This document shows, piece by piece, positions 20,386-30,800 of a stretch of DNA of 64,000 nucleotides (position 1 is its first letter; every line of letters starts with the position of its first letter). Location: assembly GCA_020633435.1 (NCBI GenBank), contig JACKDP010000002.1:510001-574000 (forward strand). Reading direction: 5' to 3'. The position numbers were made by a program, and so were the translations under genes. Source of the stretch: Myxococcales bacterium. Lineage in GTDB: Bacteria; Myxococcota_A; Bradymonadia; UBA7976; UBA1532. Under the pieces are notes generated by a model that saw only the letters and a list, made by a program, of their open reading frames with translations, was not told the DNA's origin and made no database searches.

Positions 20386-21042
20386 ATGTCCGAAGCCCAG
20401 TTCTCGATGCCCCGCCTCAACGAGCCCGCCCCCCAGTTCTCGGCGCCGTCCACCCACGGCGAGATCAAGCTCAAGGACTACGCGGGCAAGTGGGTCGTGC
20501 TCTTCAGCCATCCGGCCGACTTCACCCCCGTCTGCACGACGGAGTTCGTGGCGTTCGCCCGCGCGGCGGAGGAGTTCGAGGCCCTCAACACCCAGCTCAT
20601 CGGCCTCTCCATCGACAGCGTCTACAGCCACATCGCCTGGATGCGCAGCATCGAGCAGCACTTCGGCGTGAAGGTGACCTTCCCGGTCATCGCCGACCTG
20701 TCCATGGACGTGGCCCACAAGTACGGGATGCTGCACCCCGGCGCCTCGGCCACCGCCGCCGTCCGCTGCGTCTTCGTCATCGATCCGGCCCAGAACGTCC
20801 GCGCGATGATCTACTACCCGCTGACCACCGGCCGCGTCATCGGCGAGGTCAAGCGGCTCGTCCAGGCGCTGCAGCTCAACAGCGAGCACGGCCTGGCCAC
20901 CCCCGAGGGCTGGCAGCCCGGCGACATGTGCATCGTGCCCCCGCCGGCCACCATGGACGCCGCGGCCCAGCGCATGGCCTCGGACTTCGAGGTCACCGAC
21001 TGGTTCTTCAGCAAGACGAAGGATCCGTCGGCGAAGGGCTGA
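20386..21042 (+). CDS. Peroxiredoxin, 1-Cys Prx6 type
   Basis: 218 residues with AGGAG 7 nt before the ATG. The N-terminal thioredoxin fold contains PADFTPVCTTEF, the peroxidatic cysteine motif. The sequence continues with the long C-terminal extension typical of the Prx6/AhpC-TSA group (VRCVFVIDP, YYPLTTGRVIGEVKRLVQAL, TPEGWQPGDMCIVPPP). The extra cysteine in DMCIV is in the position seen in archaeal and some bacterial Prx6 members. It reduces hydrogen peroxide and organic peroxides in the cytosol. It has its own leader and is monocistronic, since rng is convergent. Confidence 0.95.
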   Translation: MSEAQFSMPRLNEPAPQFSAPSTHGEIKLKDYAGKWVVLFSHPADFTPVCTTEFVAFARAAEEFEALNTQLIGLSIDSVYSHIAWMRSIEQHFGVKVTFPVIADLSMDVAHKYGMLHPGASATAAVRCVFVIDPAQNVRAMIYYPLTTGRVIGEVKRLVQALQLNSEHGLATPEGWQPGDMCIVPPPATMDAAAQRMASDFEVTDWFFSKTKDPSAKG

Positions 21043-21070
21043 TTCTCCAAGAAGATCATGCCCTTGGCGC

Positions 21071-22555
21071 TCAGGGCGCGAAGGGCGTGAACTCGAAGCG
21101 CTCCAGGTGGAAGTCGGGGCGGGCCTCGACGGTGATCGACTTGTCGATGCGCGCCGACAGCTCCTCCAGCATGGAGCGCTCGCCCTCCAGCAGCGTGCTG
21201 GCCACCCGCGGGTGCACCCCGATGCGCACCGCCGGCAGGCCCATGGTGCCGGCCTCGCGGGCCAGCTCCCGGTAGATCTCGTGGGCGAGGGTGACCTCGC
21301 TCTTCAGGAAGCCGGAGCCCTCGCAGTAGTAGCAGGGCTCCGAGAGGCTGCGCATGAGGGACTCCCGCACGCGCTTGCGGGTCATCTCGACCAGGCCCAG
21401 ATCGCTGATCTTGAGGATGTTGGTCTTGGAGCGGTCGCGCTGCAGGGCCTCGGCCAGGGCCGTGTAGACCCGGTTGCGGTTCTGCTCCTGCTCCATGTCG
21501 ATGAAGTCGATGATGATGATGCCGCCGATGTTGCGCAGCCGGAGCTGGCTGACGATCTCGTTCACCGCCTCGATGTTGGTGCGCAGGATGGTGTCTTCGA
21601 GGTTGCGCCGGCCCACGAAGCGGCCGGTGTTCACGTCGACCGCGGTGAGGGCCTCGGTCTGGTCGATGATCAGGTAGCCGCCGCTGCGCAGCCAGACCTT
21701 GCGGCCCAGGGCGCGGTTGAGCTCGATCTCGACGCCGTACGTGTCGAAGATGGCGTCGCTGCCGGCGTGGCGCTGCACCCGGTCGAGGTAGCGGGGCATG
21801 AAGCGGCGCATGAAGCGCGTCAGCCGCTCGTGCTCCTCGGCGTCGTCGACGATGATCTGCTCGAGCTCCGGGGTGACGAGGTCGCGCACCGAGCGCAGGG
21901 CGAGATCGAGGTCCTCGTAGAGGGTGGCCGGGGCCGCGAGGGCCTCCTTGCGGTTGAGGACGTCGTTCCAGACCTGGCGCAGGAACTCCAGATCGGCCTG
22001 CAGCTCCTCGGGGGTGCGGCCCTCGGCCGCGGTGCGGGCCACGAAGCCGCCGCCGTGGGGCACCAGCGTCTCCAGGATGTCGCGCAGGCGCCGCCGCTCC
22101 TCCTCGTCGGTGATGCGCCGGCTGACGCCGATGTGCTCCATCGTCGGCATGAACACCAGGTGCCGCCCGGCGATGCTCACATGGGTCGTGACCCGGGCCC
22201 CCTTGGTGCTGATGGGCTCCTTGGCCACCTGCACCATGAGCTCCTGGCCCTCGTGCAGCAGGCTCTGGATGGGCCGGCTGGCGAGGTCCTGGCGGGCCTC
22301 GGAGAGGGTGCTGGTGCTGCTGCGCTTCGGCTCGGCGACGTCCCCCACGTAGAGGAAGGCCGCCCGGTCCAGGCCGATGTCGACGAAGGCGGCCTGCATG
22401 CCCGGCAGCACCCGGATCACGCGGCCCTTGTAGATGTTGCCCACGAGGCTCGCGTCCCGGCGGCGCTCCACGTAGATCTCGGCCACCTGGCCGTCTTCGA
22501 GGAGCGCGACGCGGACTTCGTGGGGGGAGCAGTTGAGTACGAGAGCATTGGGCAT
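21071..22555 (-). CDS. rng: Ribonuclease G (Rne/Rng family)
   Basis: 494 residues from ATG 22555; an ATG three codons earlier (22564) is also possible, but this start aligns with the E. coli RNase G N terminus. The S1 domain contains GNIYKGRV and LPGMQAAFVDIGL. The catalytic part has TALTAVDVNTGRFVG and GGIIIIDFIDM, holding the two metal-binding aspartates, and ends with CYYCEGSG, the zinc-link CxxC. Length and architecture fit RNase G, not RNase E, because there is no long C-terminal scaffold. It matures 16S rRNA 5' ends and degrades mRNA. It is divergent from the amino-acid dehydrogenase gene. Confidence 0.95.
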   Translation of the reverse strand: MPNALVLNCSPHEVRVALLEDGQVAEIYVERRRDASLVGNIYKGRVIRVLPGMQAAFVDIGLDRAAFLYVGDVAEPKRSSTSTLSEARQDLASRPIQSLLHEGQELMVQVAKEPISTKGARVTTHVSIAGRHLVFMPTMEHIGVSRRITDEEERRRLRDILETLVPHGGGFVARTAAEGRTPEELQADLEFLRQVWNDVLNRKEALAAPATLYEDLDLALRSVRDLVTPELEQIIVDDAEEHERLTRFMRRFMPRYLDRVQRHAGSDAIFDTYGVEIELNRALGRKVWLRSGGYLIIDQTEALTAVDVNTGRFVGRRNLEDTILRTNIEAVNEIVSQLRLRNIGGIIIIDFIDMEQEQNRNRVYTALAEALQRDRSKTNILKISDLGLVEMTRKRVRESLMRSLSEPCYYCEGSGFLKSEVTLAHEIYRELAREAGTMGLPAVRIGVHPRVASTLLEGERSMLEELSARIDKSITVEARPDFHLERFEFTPFAP

Positions 22556-22639
22556 GGCGCCCATGGTGGCGTATCATCGCGCCGGTGCCAAGCGGACGCG
22601 CAGCCACGCGGCCGGGCCCTGGACTTCCCTGGAGGCGAG

Positions 22640-23704
22640 GTGAGCGCGGATCTCCTGGCGGCCATGCAGCACGCCGAGGTGGAGCAGATCGTGGCGATCA
22701 ACGATCCCCACAGCGGCCTGCTCGGCTTCATCGTCATTCACGACACCGGCCGGGGTCCCGGCATCGGTGGCTGCCGTCTGGCGCCCTACGCCGACCAGGC
22801 CGCGGCCCTCGCCGACGGCATCGCCCTCGCCCAGGCCATGACCCGCAAGTGCGCCCTCGCCGGCCTGAACGCGGGGGGCGCCAAGGGGGTGTTCCTGCAG
22901 CGCCCCGGGGCCGACCGCCGCGCCATGATGCGGGTCCTCGGCCGCTACGTGGAGAGCCTGGGGGGCCGCTTCTACACCTCGGGCGACCTGGGCATCGGCC
23001 CCGACGACCTGGCCATCGTCCGCGAGACCACGCGCTACGTCGCGGTGCCCGATGACGACACGCTGGATCTGGCCGGGGCGACCGCCACCGGCGTCCTGGC
23101 GGGCATGAAGTGCGGCCTGGCTGCGGCTGGTTTGTCCACGGATTTCAAGGGCTTGCGCGTGGCGGTCCAGGGCCTTGGGGCCATGGGCAGCCGCGTCGCC
23201 GCGCGCCTCGTCGCCGCGGGGGCCCGGGTGGTCGCCTGCGATCTCGACGCCGCGGTGCAGGGCGCGCGGCAGGCCGAGCTGGACGTGCGCATCGTGGCGC
23301 CGGAGGCCATCTACGACGAGGAGGTCACCGTCTTCTGCCCGTGCGCGGTCAGCGGCGTGCTGACCGAGGCGACGGTGGGGCGGCTCAAGGCCCAGGTGGT
23401 GGCGGGCGCGGCCAACAACCAGCTCGGCGACGCCGGGGCCGACGCGGCGATGCGCGCGCGCGGCATCCTCTACGCCCCGGACTACGCGGTGAACGCGGGC
23501 GCGATGATCCTCGCGACGCGCTACCTGGAGGGCCTGCCGGCGGGCAGCGCCGACGTCTCCGAGCGCATCGGCCGCACCGTGCGCCGCATCTTCGACGAGG
23601 CCGAGGCCTCGGGCGACCCCACGGGCGTCGTGGCCGATCGCCTCACCGAGAAGGCCCTCGTCCGGCCCCGCAGCGCCGAGAAGCAGTGGTGGCCCGTCCG
23701 CTGA
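22640..23704 (+). CDS. Leu/Glu/Phe/Val-type amino acid dehydrogenase
   Basis: 354 residues from GTG 22640 preceded by GGAGG at 22631-22635; the open frame upstream is antisense to rng and not coding. The catalytic N-terminal domain has IHDTGRGPGIGGCR and the lysine motif TRKCALAGLNAGGAKG. The Rossmann domain shows VAVQGLGAMGSRVA and an acidic residue for NAD in ACDLDAA. The C-terminal GAANNQL and APDYAVNAGAMI are diagnostic of leucine/valine dehydrogenase-like enzymes. It interconverts branched-chain or aromatic amino acids and 2-oxo acids with NAD+. The precise substrate cannot be read from motifs. Confidence 0.92.
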   Translation: MSADLLAAMQHAEVEQIVAINDPHSGLLGFIVIHDTGRGPGIGGCRLAPYADQAAALADGIALAQAMTRKCALAGLNAGGAKGVFLQRPGADRRAMMRVLGRYVESLGGRFYTSGDLGIGPDDLAIVRETTRYVAVPDDDTLDLAGATATGVLAGMKCGLAAAGLSTDFKGLRVAVQGLGAMGSRVAARLVAAGARVVACDLDAAVQGARQAELDVRIVAPEAIYDEEVTVFCPCAVSGVLTEATVGRLKAQVVAGAANNQLGDAGADAAMRARGILYAPDYAVNAGAMILATRYLEGLPAGSADVSERIGRTVRRIFDEAEASGDPTGVVADRLTEKALVRPRSAEKQWWPVR

Positions 23705-23777
23705 TCGCCGCTTGAGGCCCCCCGCCCCGGGCCTCGTGGCCACCGCCGGCCCCCCGCGCCGGCTGCGGGCCCTGCGC

Positions 23778-24701
23778 ATGTTCGCCCGCGCCACCCCCGA
23801 CCTGGCCGCCGCCCTGGCGCACCTGGCCCCCGTCGTCCAGCGTCCGGGCCTGCGCCGCGCGCTGCTCCAGGTGCGCTACACCCCCGACGCCCTCACCGCC
23901 GATCGCGCGGCGGCGCACCAGGCCTTCCTGCGCCGCTTCCCCCACGTCTCGGGCTGGCTGCCGTTCTGCCTGCCCGGCACGCCGCAGCACGCCACCCTGG
24001 GTCCGCTGGCCACCCCGCACGACTGCCGGGGCTGCCTCTTCTACGAGGGCCGCGCCTGCCAGGGCCTCGGTGACGAGGCGGCCGCGTTCGGCGATCCCGC
24101 CGCGGGCCTGGCCCTGCAGCCCGTCGACCGGCCGCTCGCGGCGTACGGTCCAGCCGACTTCGCGGCCCCCGTGCCCATCGCCTACTGGCGGCCCACCGAC
24201 GGGCAGATCGCCACCCTGGCGGCGGCCGTGCGCGCGGCGGGGGGCCGGCTCTGGGATGTGGGCGGCGGCAACGGGTACCTGGGGGCGCGCCTGGCGGCGG
24301 CCGGGGTCGCGGTGCGCGTCATCGATCCCGCGCCCTACGTCGGCCCGCCGGGCGTCGAGCGCGTCCGGGACGATGTGCGCCGCGTGGCGGATGCGGCGCC
24401 CGACGCCCTGCTCCTGTCGTGGCCACCGACTGGCGATGGCTTCGCCGATGTCATCGCGCGGCTGCGACCGAAGGTCCTCATCACCGCCGGCGACGTGGAC
24501 GGGTTCTGCGGGTGCCACCCCGAGCACGCGGCCGTGGTGGCGACGCCCGAGGGGCTGGCGTGGTTCGGCTGGCCGCGGCCCGACCGGTACCCGGGCTACC
24601 GCGTCGCGCGGCGGTGGCGGGTGCGCAGCCACCAGGATCTGCGGCACCCGGGCACCCCCTGGCAGGGGCGGCTGGTGCTGCGGATCGCTGGGGACGCCTG
24701 A
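23778..24701 (+). CDS. SAM-dependent methyltransferase-like protein
   Basis: 307 residues from ATG 23778; TTG 23712 and GTG 23736 upstream in frame are alternatives, and none has a strong ribosome-binding site. The central part holds a class I SAM-binding motif, RLWDVGGGNGYLGARLA, with an acidic strand RVIDPAP, then PDALLLSWPP in place of motif IV and a strand KVLITAGD. The N-terminal third has a Cys cluster HDCRGCLFYEGRACQG that could bind a metal. It begins close to the dehydrogenase stop on the same strand and may be in its operon. No specific substrate recognised. Confidence 0.65.
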   Translation: MFARATPDLAAALAHLAPVVQRPGLRRALLQVRYTPDALTADRAAAHQAFLRRFPHVSGWLPFCLPGTPQHATLGPLATPHDCRGCLFYEGRACQGLGDEAAAFGDPAAGLALQPVDRPLAAYGPADFAAPVPIAYWRPTDGQIATLAAAVRAAGGRLWDVGGGNGYLGARLAAAGVAVRVIDPAPYVGPPGVERVRDDVRRVADAAPDALLLSWPPTGDGFADVIARLRPKVLITAGDVDGFCGCHPEHAAVVATPEGLAWFGWPRPDRYPGYRVARRWRVRSHQDLRHPGTPWQGRLVLRIAGDA

Positions 24702-24751
24702 CCCCTCCTGGGGGTGGAACGGGGCAGGAGAGGGGGTCGAGGGGCCCCGGT

Positions 24752-24767
24752 GGGGTCAGTAGACCCC
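24752..24767. terminator. Possible bidirectional terminator hairpin
   Basis: GGGGTC, loop AGTA, GACCCC form a perfect 6-bp stem between the convergent genes ending at 24701 and 24782. It lacks a T-run on either side, so it is a weak call. Confidence 0.35.
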
Positions 24768-24781
24768 GGCGTGGGAGACCC

Positions 24782-26092
24782 CTACGGGCGGCACTCGCTC
24801 CAGGCGGCGTCGGTGAGGCCGCCCCGGTCGCCCTGGGCGCAGTACGCGCGCGCCTGGTCGGTGCAGCCCTCCACGACGCCCTCGACGACGTGGTAGGCCT
24901 GCCGGTTGGCGCAGAGGGCCCAGCAGCGGCGGTCGAGGCCGTAGACGACGTCGCCGTCGAAGCGGGCCCGCAGCACGTGGTCGTGGGCGTCGCAGGCGGC
25001 GCTGGCGGCCTGGACGCAGGCCTGGGGGCTGGCGGCGTCGAGGCCGCTCTGGACGGACTGGTCGCAGCAGCGGGCCGAGCAGGTGGGTGCGGGGGCCGGC
25101 TCGGGGGCGGGGGCCGGCGCGGGGGCGGGGGCCGGCTCGGGGGCGGGGGCTGGCTCAGGCGCCGGCTCGGGCTCGGGCGCCGGCTCGGGCGCCGGCTCGG
25201 GCTCCGCGGGCGCGTCGGCCGGCACCAGCTCCAGCGCCTCCTTCGCCAGCCAGCCGTAGCGCCGCTGCTCGCCGTCGTGCACGTAGCCGTAGACGAAGTG
25301 CAGGCTGCGCTCGGAGCGGTAACCCTGCGGACCATAAAGGGGAATCTCGATCTGGTTCACGCCCTTCGACCGCCGGAAGGTGGCGCCGGGCGGGAAGGAG
25401 TCGGTGGCGTGGCCGCCCAGGTTGAAGCCCGGGACGCTGTAGGTCAGGTGCACCAGGCCGTAGGGCCGCACCAGGTAGTCATGGGCCGGGTAGTGATCCC
25501 CGGAGCGCGCCACGAGGTGCAGGCGCTCGTAGGCCTCGCGGTTGGCCGTCGTCGTCCGCCAGCGCGCCACGTAGGTGCCCTGGTGCGGATCGCCGAGGGC
25601 GAGGGTGTAGCCCTGGACGGCGTCGCGGTGCACCAGGCCGGCCTGCCACATCCAGCCCGACGCGGAGCTGGTCTGGCCGTCGGGCGTGCGGATGCGGGTG
25701 TTGAACACATAGACCAGCCAGCGCCCGTCGAGGCGCTTGCGGATGCCCTGGTTGAGCTTCACGGCGCTCGCCCGGATCTCGCCGATGGGCCGCCCGAAGC
25801 CGTCCATGAGGGCCCGATCGGCGTCGTCCCGCAGGGGGAAGTCGCAGCCGCCGATGACCGGGTTGCGCAGCCGGGCGCCGGAGCAGCCCTGGCGCCGATC
25901 CGGGTTGGGCACCCGGCAGTTGTAGGAGGTGCCGCAGCAGCCGCCGCTGCACCCGGCGGCCTTCTCCTGGAAGGCCGCCTCGTCATCCAGCGCCGTCTGC
26001 TCGGCGCTCGTCTCGACCGCGCAGCCCAGGCCCAGCAGGATCATGGCCAGCCCCAGCAGCCACCCGAGCCGACCCGCCTTCTCGCTTCCCAT
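24782..26092 (-). CDS. Secreted lipoprotein with Pro-Ala-Glu linker, unknown function
   Basis: 436 residues from ATG 26092 with GGAGAG just upstream. The signal is LGWLLGLAMILLGLGC with a lipobox. The N-terminal region has a CSGGCCGTSYNC cluster. A beta-rich middle (residues about 90-280: WLVYVFNTRIRTPDG, YGLVHLTYSVPGFN, SLHFVYGYVHDGEQRRYGWL) follows, then a low-complexity (E/A)PAPEP linker (about 290-335) and a small six-to-eight-Cys C-terminal domain (CSARCCDQSVQ to AYCAQGDRGG). No enzyme family is recognised. It is probably exported and lipid-anchored. Confidence 0.75.
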   Translation of the reverse strand: MGSEKAGRLGWLLGLAMILLGLGCAVETSAEQTALDDEAAFQEKAAGCSGGCCGTSYNCRVPNPDRRQGCSGARLRNPVIGGCDFPLRDDADRALMDGFGRPIGEIRASAVKLNQGIRKRLDGRWLVYVFNTRIRTPDGQTSSASGWMWQAGLVHRDAVQGYTLALGDPHQGTYVARWRTTTANREAYERLHLVARSGDHYPAHDYLVRPYGLVHLTYSVPGFNLGGHATDSFPPGATFRRSKGVNQIEIPLYGPQGYRSERSLHFVYGYVHDGEQRRYGWLAKEALELVPADAPAEPEPAPEPAPEPEPAPEPAPAPEPAPAPAPAPAPEPAPAPTCSARCCDQSVQSGLDAASPQACVQAASAACDAHDHVLRARFDGDVVYGLDRRCWALCANRQAYHVVEGVVEGCTDQARAYCAQGDRGGLTDAAWSECRP

Positions 26093-26166
26093 CTCTCCGC
26101 CTCCACACAGGGTGGCGGCCTGCCTTGCGGGCGCCGTGCCAGGGGCGCTGAGGAGTCGCCGGCGGC

Positions 26167-26802
26167 TCAGGCGCCGTCGTCGGCGGTGAGCGGCCCGCCG
26201 ATGTAGCCCTCGACGAGGCGCACCAGCTCGTCGCGGAACCGGTCGGTGGTCACGACCTCGGGCTCCAGGGACAGGGTGCGCACCACCAGGCCGGCGCCGG
26301 CCCGGACGATGACGCGGGCGCTCAGGTCGGGATCGGGGCAGCGCGCGCGCAGGGCCGGGTGGGCGCAGATGAGGGTGGCCGCCAGCCCCTCGAGCTCGCG
26401 CTCGAAGGCGTCGATGCCCTCGAAGTCGCGGGGCGGCAGGGCGGTGACGTGGAGCATGCCGTGGAGCATGGGATCGGCCATCACCCCCTGCAGGAGGGAC
26501 CAGAGGAGCTCGGGCAGGAACTGCTCGACCGGGAGGGTGACCATGCGCGGGGCCAGATCGCCGACGGTGCGCCGCAGGCTGGCGGTGAAGCGATCGCCCA
26601 GCGCCCGGTAGAGGGCCTTCTTGTTGGCGAAATACTGGTAGACAGACCCGACGCTCACCCCGGCTCTCTCGGCGATGCGGTTGGTGGTCGCGCCGGTAGG
26701 GCCCTGCTGGGCGAGGATCTCGGCGGCGGCCTCGAGGATGGCGTCCACGGTGGCGCGGCTGCGGTCCTGCTGGGGGCGGCGTCGGTGGTCTGATCGGGGC
26801 AT
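26167..26802 (-). CDS. TetR family transcriptional regulator
   Basis: 211 residues from ATG 26802; an ATG five codons earlier (26817) is possible. The N-terminal helix-turn-helix is typical: ATVDAILEAAAEILAQQG, then TNRIAERAGVSVGSVYQYF and NKKALY. The C-terminal ligand domain is helical, with the motif LHGMLHVTALPPRDFEGIDA. It is a close paralogue of the TetR gene at 34599-35246; both share DRSRATVDAIL, YRALGDRFTA, ERELE/AAL and the LSARV(I/V)VRA block. The two flank the large lectin-like lipoprotein gene, and one may control it (inference). The ligand is unknown. Confidence 0.92.
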   Translation of the reverse strand: MPRSDHRRRPQQDRSRATVDAILEAAAEILAQQGPTGATTNRIAERAGVSVGSVYQYFANKKALYRALGDRFTASLRRTVGDLAPRMVTLPVEQFLPELLWSLLQGVMADPMLHGMLHVTALPPRDFEGIDAFERELEGLAATLICAHPALRARCPDPDLSARVIVRAGAGLVVRTLSLEPEVVTTDRFRDELVRLVEGYIGGPLTADDGA

Positions 26803-26985
26803 GTCTCGGCGTAGCATGCGACGGGATGGCGGGGAAGCGCCAAGGCAGGTGTCTGGTCTTGCGCGGTGACGTTGATGGCATCCAAGGCAATGATCTGAAA
26901 GGTCTTTTGCTGAAGGGAACGCGAGTTGACCACCCGCGGGGAACGTCCGAGGATCAGGGCTTGCCGGAGCGTCGAGGGGAGCATC

Positions 26986-27872
26986 ATGCGGCGATGGCTG
27001 ACGTGCGTGGGCCTGATCGTGGGGGCCTTTGCTTGTGATGACGGCGGCGCCCCGCCCGGCTCGACCTCGGACGTCGGGGTGGATGGCGGCCGGGCCGACG
27101 GCGGCCCGGGCGGCCAGGGCGGCCAGGGCGGCGAAGGCGGTCAGGGCGGCATGGGCGGTCAGGGCGGCCAGGGTGGCGCCGGCAGCCAGGGGTGGCATGG
27201 CAGCCAGGGTGGCGCAGCGGCCAAGGAGGTGGCGCCGGCAATGAACTGGCTTTCAGCAGCCAGGGCAGCATGGGCGGCGAAAATTGGCCTGGGCAGCAGA
27301 AAGGTAAGCCAAGGGCAGCCTCGACGGCGGGATGCCGGCCTGCGGGGCGGGGGACGTCGCCGCGTGCGAGCTCGCGCCGGGCTGCTCGGGGACGACGACC
27401 TGCGTCGACGGGCAGTGGGCGCCGTGCGTGGCGCCCGCCGAGGTCTGCGACGGGGCCGACAACGACTGCGACGGGACGACCGACGAGGGCCTGGGCGGCG
27501 AGGCGTGCGCCGCGGGCGTGGGGGCCTGCGCGGCCGACGGGCTGACGGCCTGTGTCGGCGGCGCGATGGTCTGCGACGCGGTGGCGGGCGCGCCCCAGGC
27601 CGAGACGTGCAACGGCGTCGATGACGACTGCGACGGCGAGGTGGACGACGGCGTCGCGGCGGCGCCGTGCGCGGCGGGCGTGGGGGCCTGCGCGGCGGAG
27701 GGCATGACCGCCTGCGTCGACGGGGCCGAGGTCTGCGACGCGGTGGCGGGCGCGCCCCAGGCCGAGACGTGCAACGGCGTCGATGACGACTGCGACGGCG
27801 AGGTGGACGACGGCGTCGCGGCGGCGCCGTGCGAGGCGGGCGTGGGCGCCTGCGCGGCGCAGGGCGATCCTC
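26986..27872 (+). pseudogene. N-terminal part of the large lectin/fibrinogen-like lipoprotein, spread over three frames
   Basis: ATG 26986 (GAGGGGA upstream) starts the signal MRRWLTCVGLIVGAFAC with a lipobox cysteine, then a Gly-Gln-rich linker of GGQGG units. Between about 27200 and 27330 the sense moves through two frame changes in this low-complexity tract. From about 27326 it is clear again as LDGGMPACGAGDVAACELA followed by MopE repeats (CDGADNDCDGTTDE, then two nearly identical CNGVDDDCDGEVDDG units). At 27864-27872 a 7-nt stretch replaces the expected 9 and shifts the frame into the main reading frame below. Either the gene is damaged or these repeats were miscalled. Confidence 0.7.
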
Positions 27873-30800
27873 TGCGTCGACGGGGCCGAGTTCTGCGACG
27901 CCGACGTCGGGCAGCCGCGGGCCGAGATCTGCGACGGCGTCGACGACGACTGCAACGGCGTGGCCGACGACGTCGCGCCGGCGGCCTGCCAGGCCGGGGT
28001 CGGCGCCTGCCGCGCCCAGGGCCTCACCGCCTGCGTCGGCGGCGCCGAAGTCTGCGACGCCGAGCCCCGCGAGCCGCAGCCCGAGGCCTGCAACGGGATC
28101 GACGACGACTGCAACGGCGCAGTCGACGACGCCGTCCCCGCCGCCCCGTGCACCGTGGGGGTCGGCGCCTGCCTCGCCCAGGGTCTGACCGCCTGCGTCG
28201 ACGGCGCCGAGGTCTGCGGGGCCCAGCCCGGCCAGCCGCAGCCCGAGACCTGCAACGGGATCGACGACGACTGCAACGGCGTCGTCGACGGGCCGCTGCC
28301 GCAGCCGCCCTGCGAGGCCGGGGTCGGCGCCTGTCTGCGGGTCGGGGTCGTCCTGTGCGCCGATGGCGTCGAGCGCTGCAGCGCCCAGGCCGGCGATCCG
28401 CAGGACGAGCTCTGCAACGAGGAGGACGACGACTGCGACGGCATGACCGACGAGGGCGACGTCTGCGCGGTCTGTGGCGACGGGGTGATCGGGGGCGACG
28501 AGGCCTGCGACGACGGCAACCTCGACAACGGGGACGGCTGCGACGCGCGCTGCGTGCCCGAGCCGATCTCCATCGTCCGCAGCCACGAGGCGCACGACGG
28601 GCAGGGCGTCGCCGGACAGCGGATCGACTACGACTTCGTCGTCGACCACTCGCCGAGCCAGGTGAGCCTGACGACCCGGGGTTGCGTCGAGTCGGGCGCC
28701 GACACGGTCCTGATCCTCCATGCGGTCGACCCGGACGGCGCGCTCGGGGCGGTCGTCGCGACGGACGACGACGGGGGCGAGGGCGCCTGCAGCCGGATCG
28801 CCGTCGATCTGGACGCGGGCCGCTACGTCGTGCGGGTCCAGGGGCCCGGCCAGGTGCCGGGGGCGCTCGGCCCGTACACCCTCGACTACCGACTGACGGT
28901 CGACGCGAGCGCGGGCGGGGCGTTCGACGGGCGGTACGCGTCCGAAGGGGACGATCGCTTCGACTTCGCGGTCCCCGAGCGCAGCGACTTCGTCTGCGGT
29001 GACAAGGCGAGCTGCCTGGCCACGACGGGCTGCCGGCTGCTGGGCGGCGAGACCGGGCAGTACCTGCACTGCTCGAACGCGTCCAACTGGGTCGCCGCGG
29101 GGAACTTCTGCGCCGCCCAGGGCGGCCAGCTCGCCACCATCGACAGCGCCGCGGAGAACGATGCCCTCGTGGCTCTGGGGGCCTGGGGCTGGATCGGGCT
29201 GAACGACCGCGCCAACGAAGGCCAGTTCCGCTGGGCGGACGGATCGGCCTTCCAGGCGGGCCTCTACTCGGGCTTCTCCGGCGACAGCTCGAACGCCGGG
29301 AGCGTCGACTGCGTGGTGATGCGCCGGGTCGGTGGCTGGCTCCACCGCGACTGCGACACCGCCTACGACTTCCTCTGCGAGCCGCGCCCGACGCTGCAGA
29401 CCCGGATCGTCCTCGAGACCGGCGACGGCGCCGGCGCCTGCCCGGCCGACACCGACACGGTGCTCACCCTGAGCCGGGTCGAGGCCGATGGCACGCGCAC
29501 CCCCGTGGCGGCGGACGACAACGGGGGCGTCGGCGCCTGCTCCCGACTCGAGCCCCTGCTCGACGCCGGCGACTATGAGGCGGTCGTCGAGGGCGCCGAC
29601 GCGCGCGGCTCCGCACCCTACGTGCTGACCGTGACCGCCCCCGGGCTGTGTGGGAACGGACGCCTCGATCTCGGCGAGAGGTGTGATGACGGCAACCTCG
29701 ACCCCGGCGACGGCTGCGACGCCACCTGCGCGATCGAGGTGTCCACCTGCGGCAACGGCGTGGTCGAGTTCGACGAGAGCTGCGACGACGGCGACCGCGA
29801 CCCGGGCGATGGCTGCGACGCCGACTGCCAGCTCGAGATCGTATGCGGTGACGGGGTGATCATGGCCCCCGAGGACTGTGAGGACGGGAACGTCCAGCCG
29901 GGCGACGGCTGCGACGCCACCTGTCGCTTCGAGACCGCCTGCCTCGAGGACTTCCGCGACGACGCGTTCGTCGCCGCGTGGACCACCGGGGGCGACGCCG
30001 GCTGGGCCGTCGACGCGGGTCGAGCGGTCAGCGGCGCCATCGCCGACGATCAGACCAGCAGCCTCGCCCTGACCATCGAGACCCCGGACGGCGGCGGGGT
30101 GCGCTTCGCCTACGCCGTGAGCGTCGAGCGGGGCTTCGACTTCCTGCGCTTCTTCGTGGACGACGAAGAGGTCGGGGCCTGGAGCGGCGAGGTCGTGGGC
30201 GAGGCATACTTCCCGCTCGTGGCGGGCACCCACCTCCTCGAGTGGCGCTACACCAGGGACGACAGCCTGGGCGCCGGGGCTGATCGGGCGGCCATCGACG
30301 ACGTCGCGATCCACGGCGCGCTCGACTGCCCCTTCTCGGTCTGCGGCAACGGGCGGTTCGATCAGGGGGAGCAGTGCGAGGACGGCAACTTCCTGCGGGG
30401 CGACGGATGCAACGAGCGCTGTCTGATCGAGAACGTCTGCGGCGACGGCGAGGTGGCCTACGTCGAGCAGTGCGATGACGGCAACGACGTGGACGGCGAC
30501 GGTTGCAGCGCGAACTGTCGCGCCGAAGAGGCGGCCCGGCGCCCGAACGTGCTGATCTGCGGGGCCTCGGACCGCGATCCGGCCAGCTTCATCGAGCCCT
30601 GGGACGACGTGGCGCTGATCGCCGACTGCACCCCCGATGACGACACCCAGGTCATGCTGGTCACCCGGGACGGGGTGGACCGGATCGACCCCGCCTGGGC
30701 CCTGTATCTGCAGCGTGGCGGGAAGATCGTCACCGAAGCGGGCTCGAGCGTGCCCGTGTTCAACGCCATCTTCGGCGAGAACGCGGTCGCCGGCGCCGAA

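Noticed and set aside
21107..22639. Long plus-strand extension upstream of the amino acid dehydrogenase
   Set aside because: It lies antisense to RNase G. The dehydrogenase homology and a GGAGG site begin at 22640.
24702..24781. Strong terminator between convergent genes
   Set aside because: Only a 6-bp stem without T-run; kept as a low-confidence hairpin.
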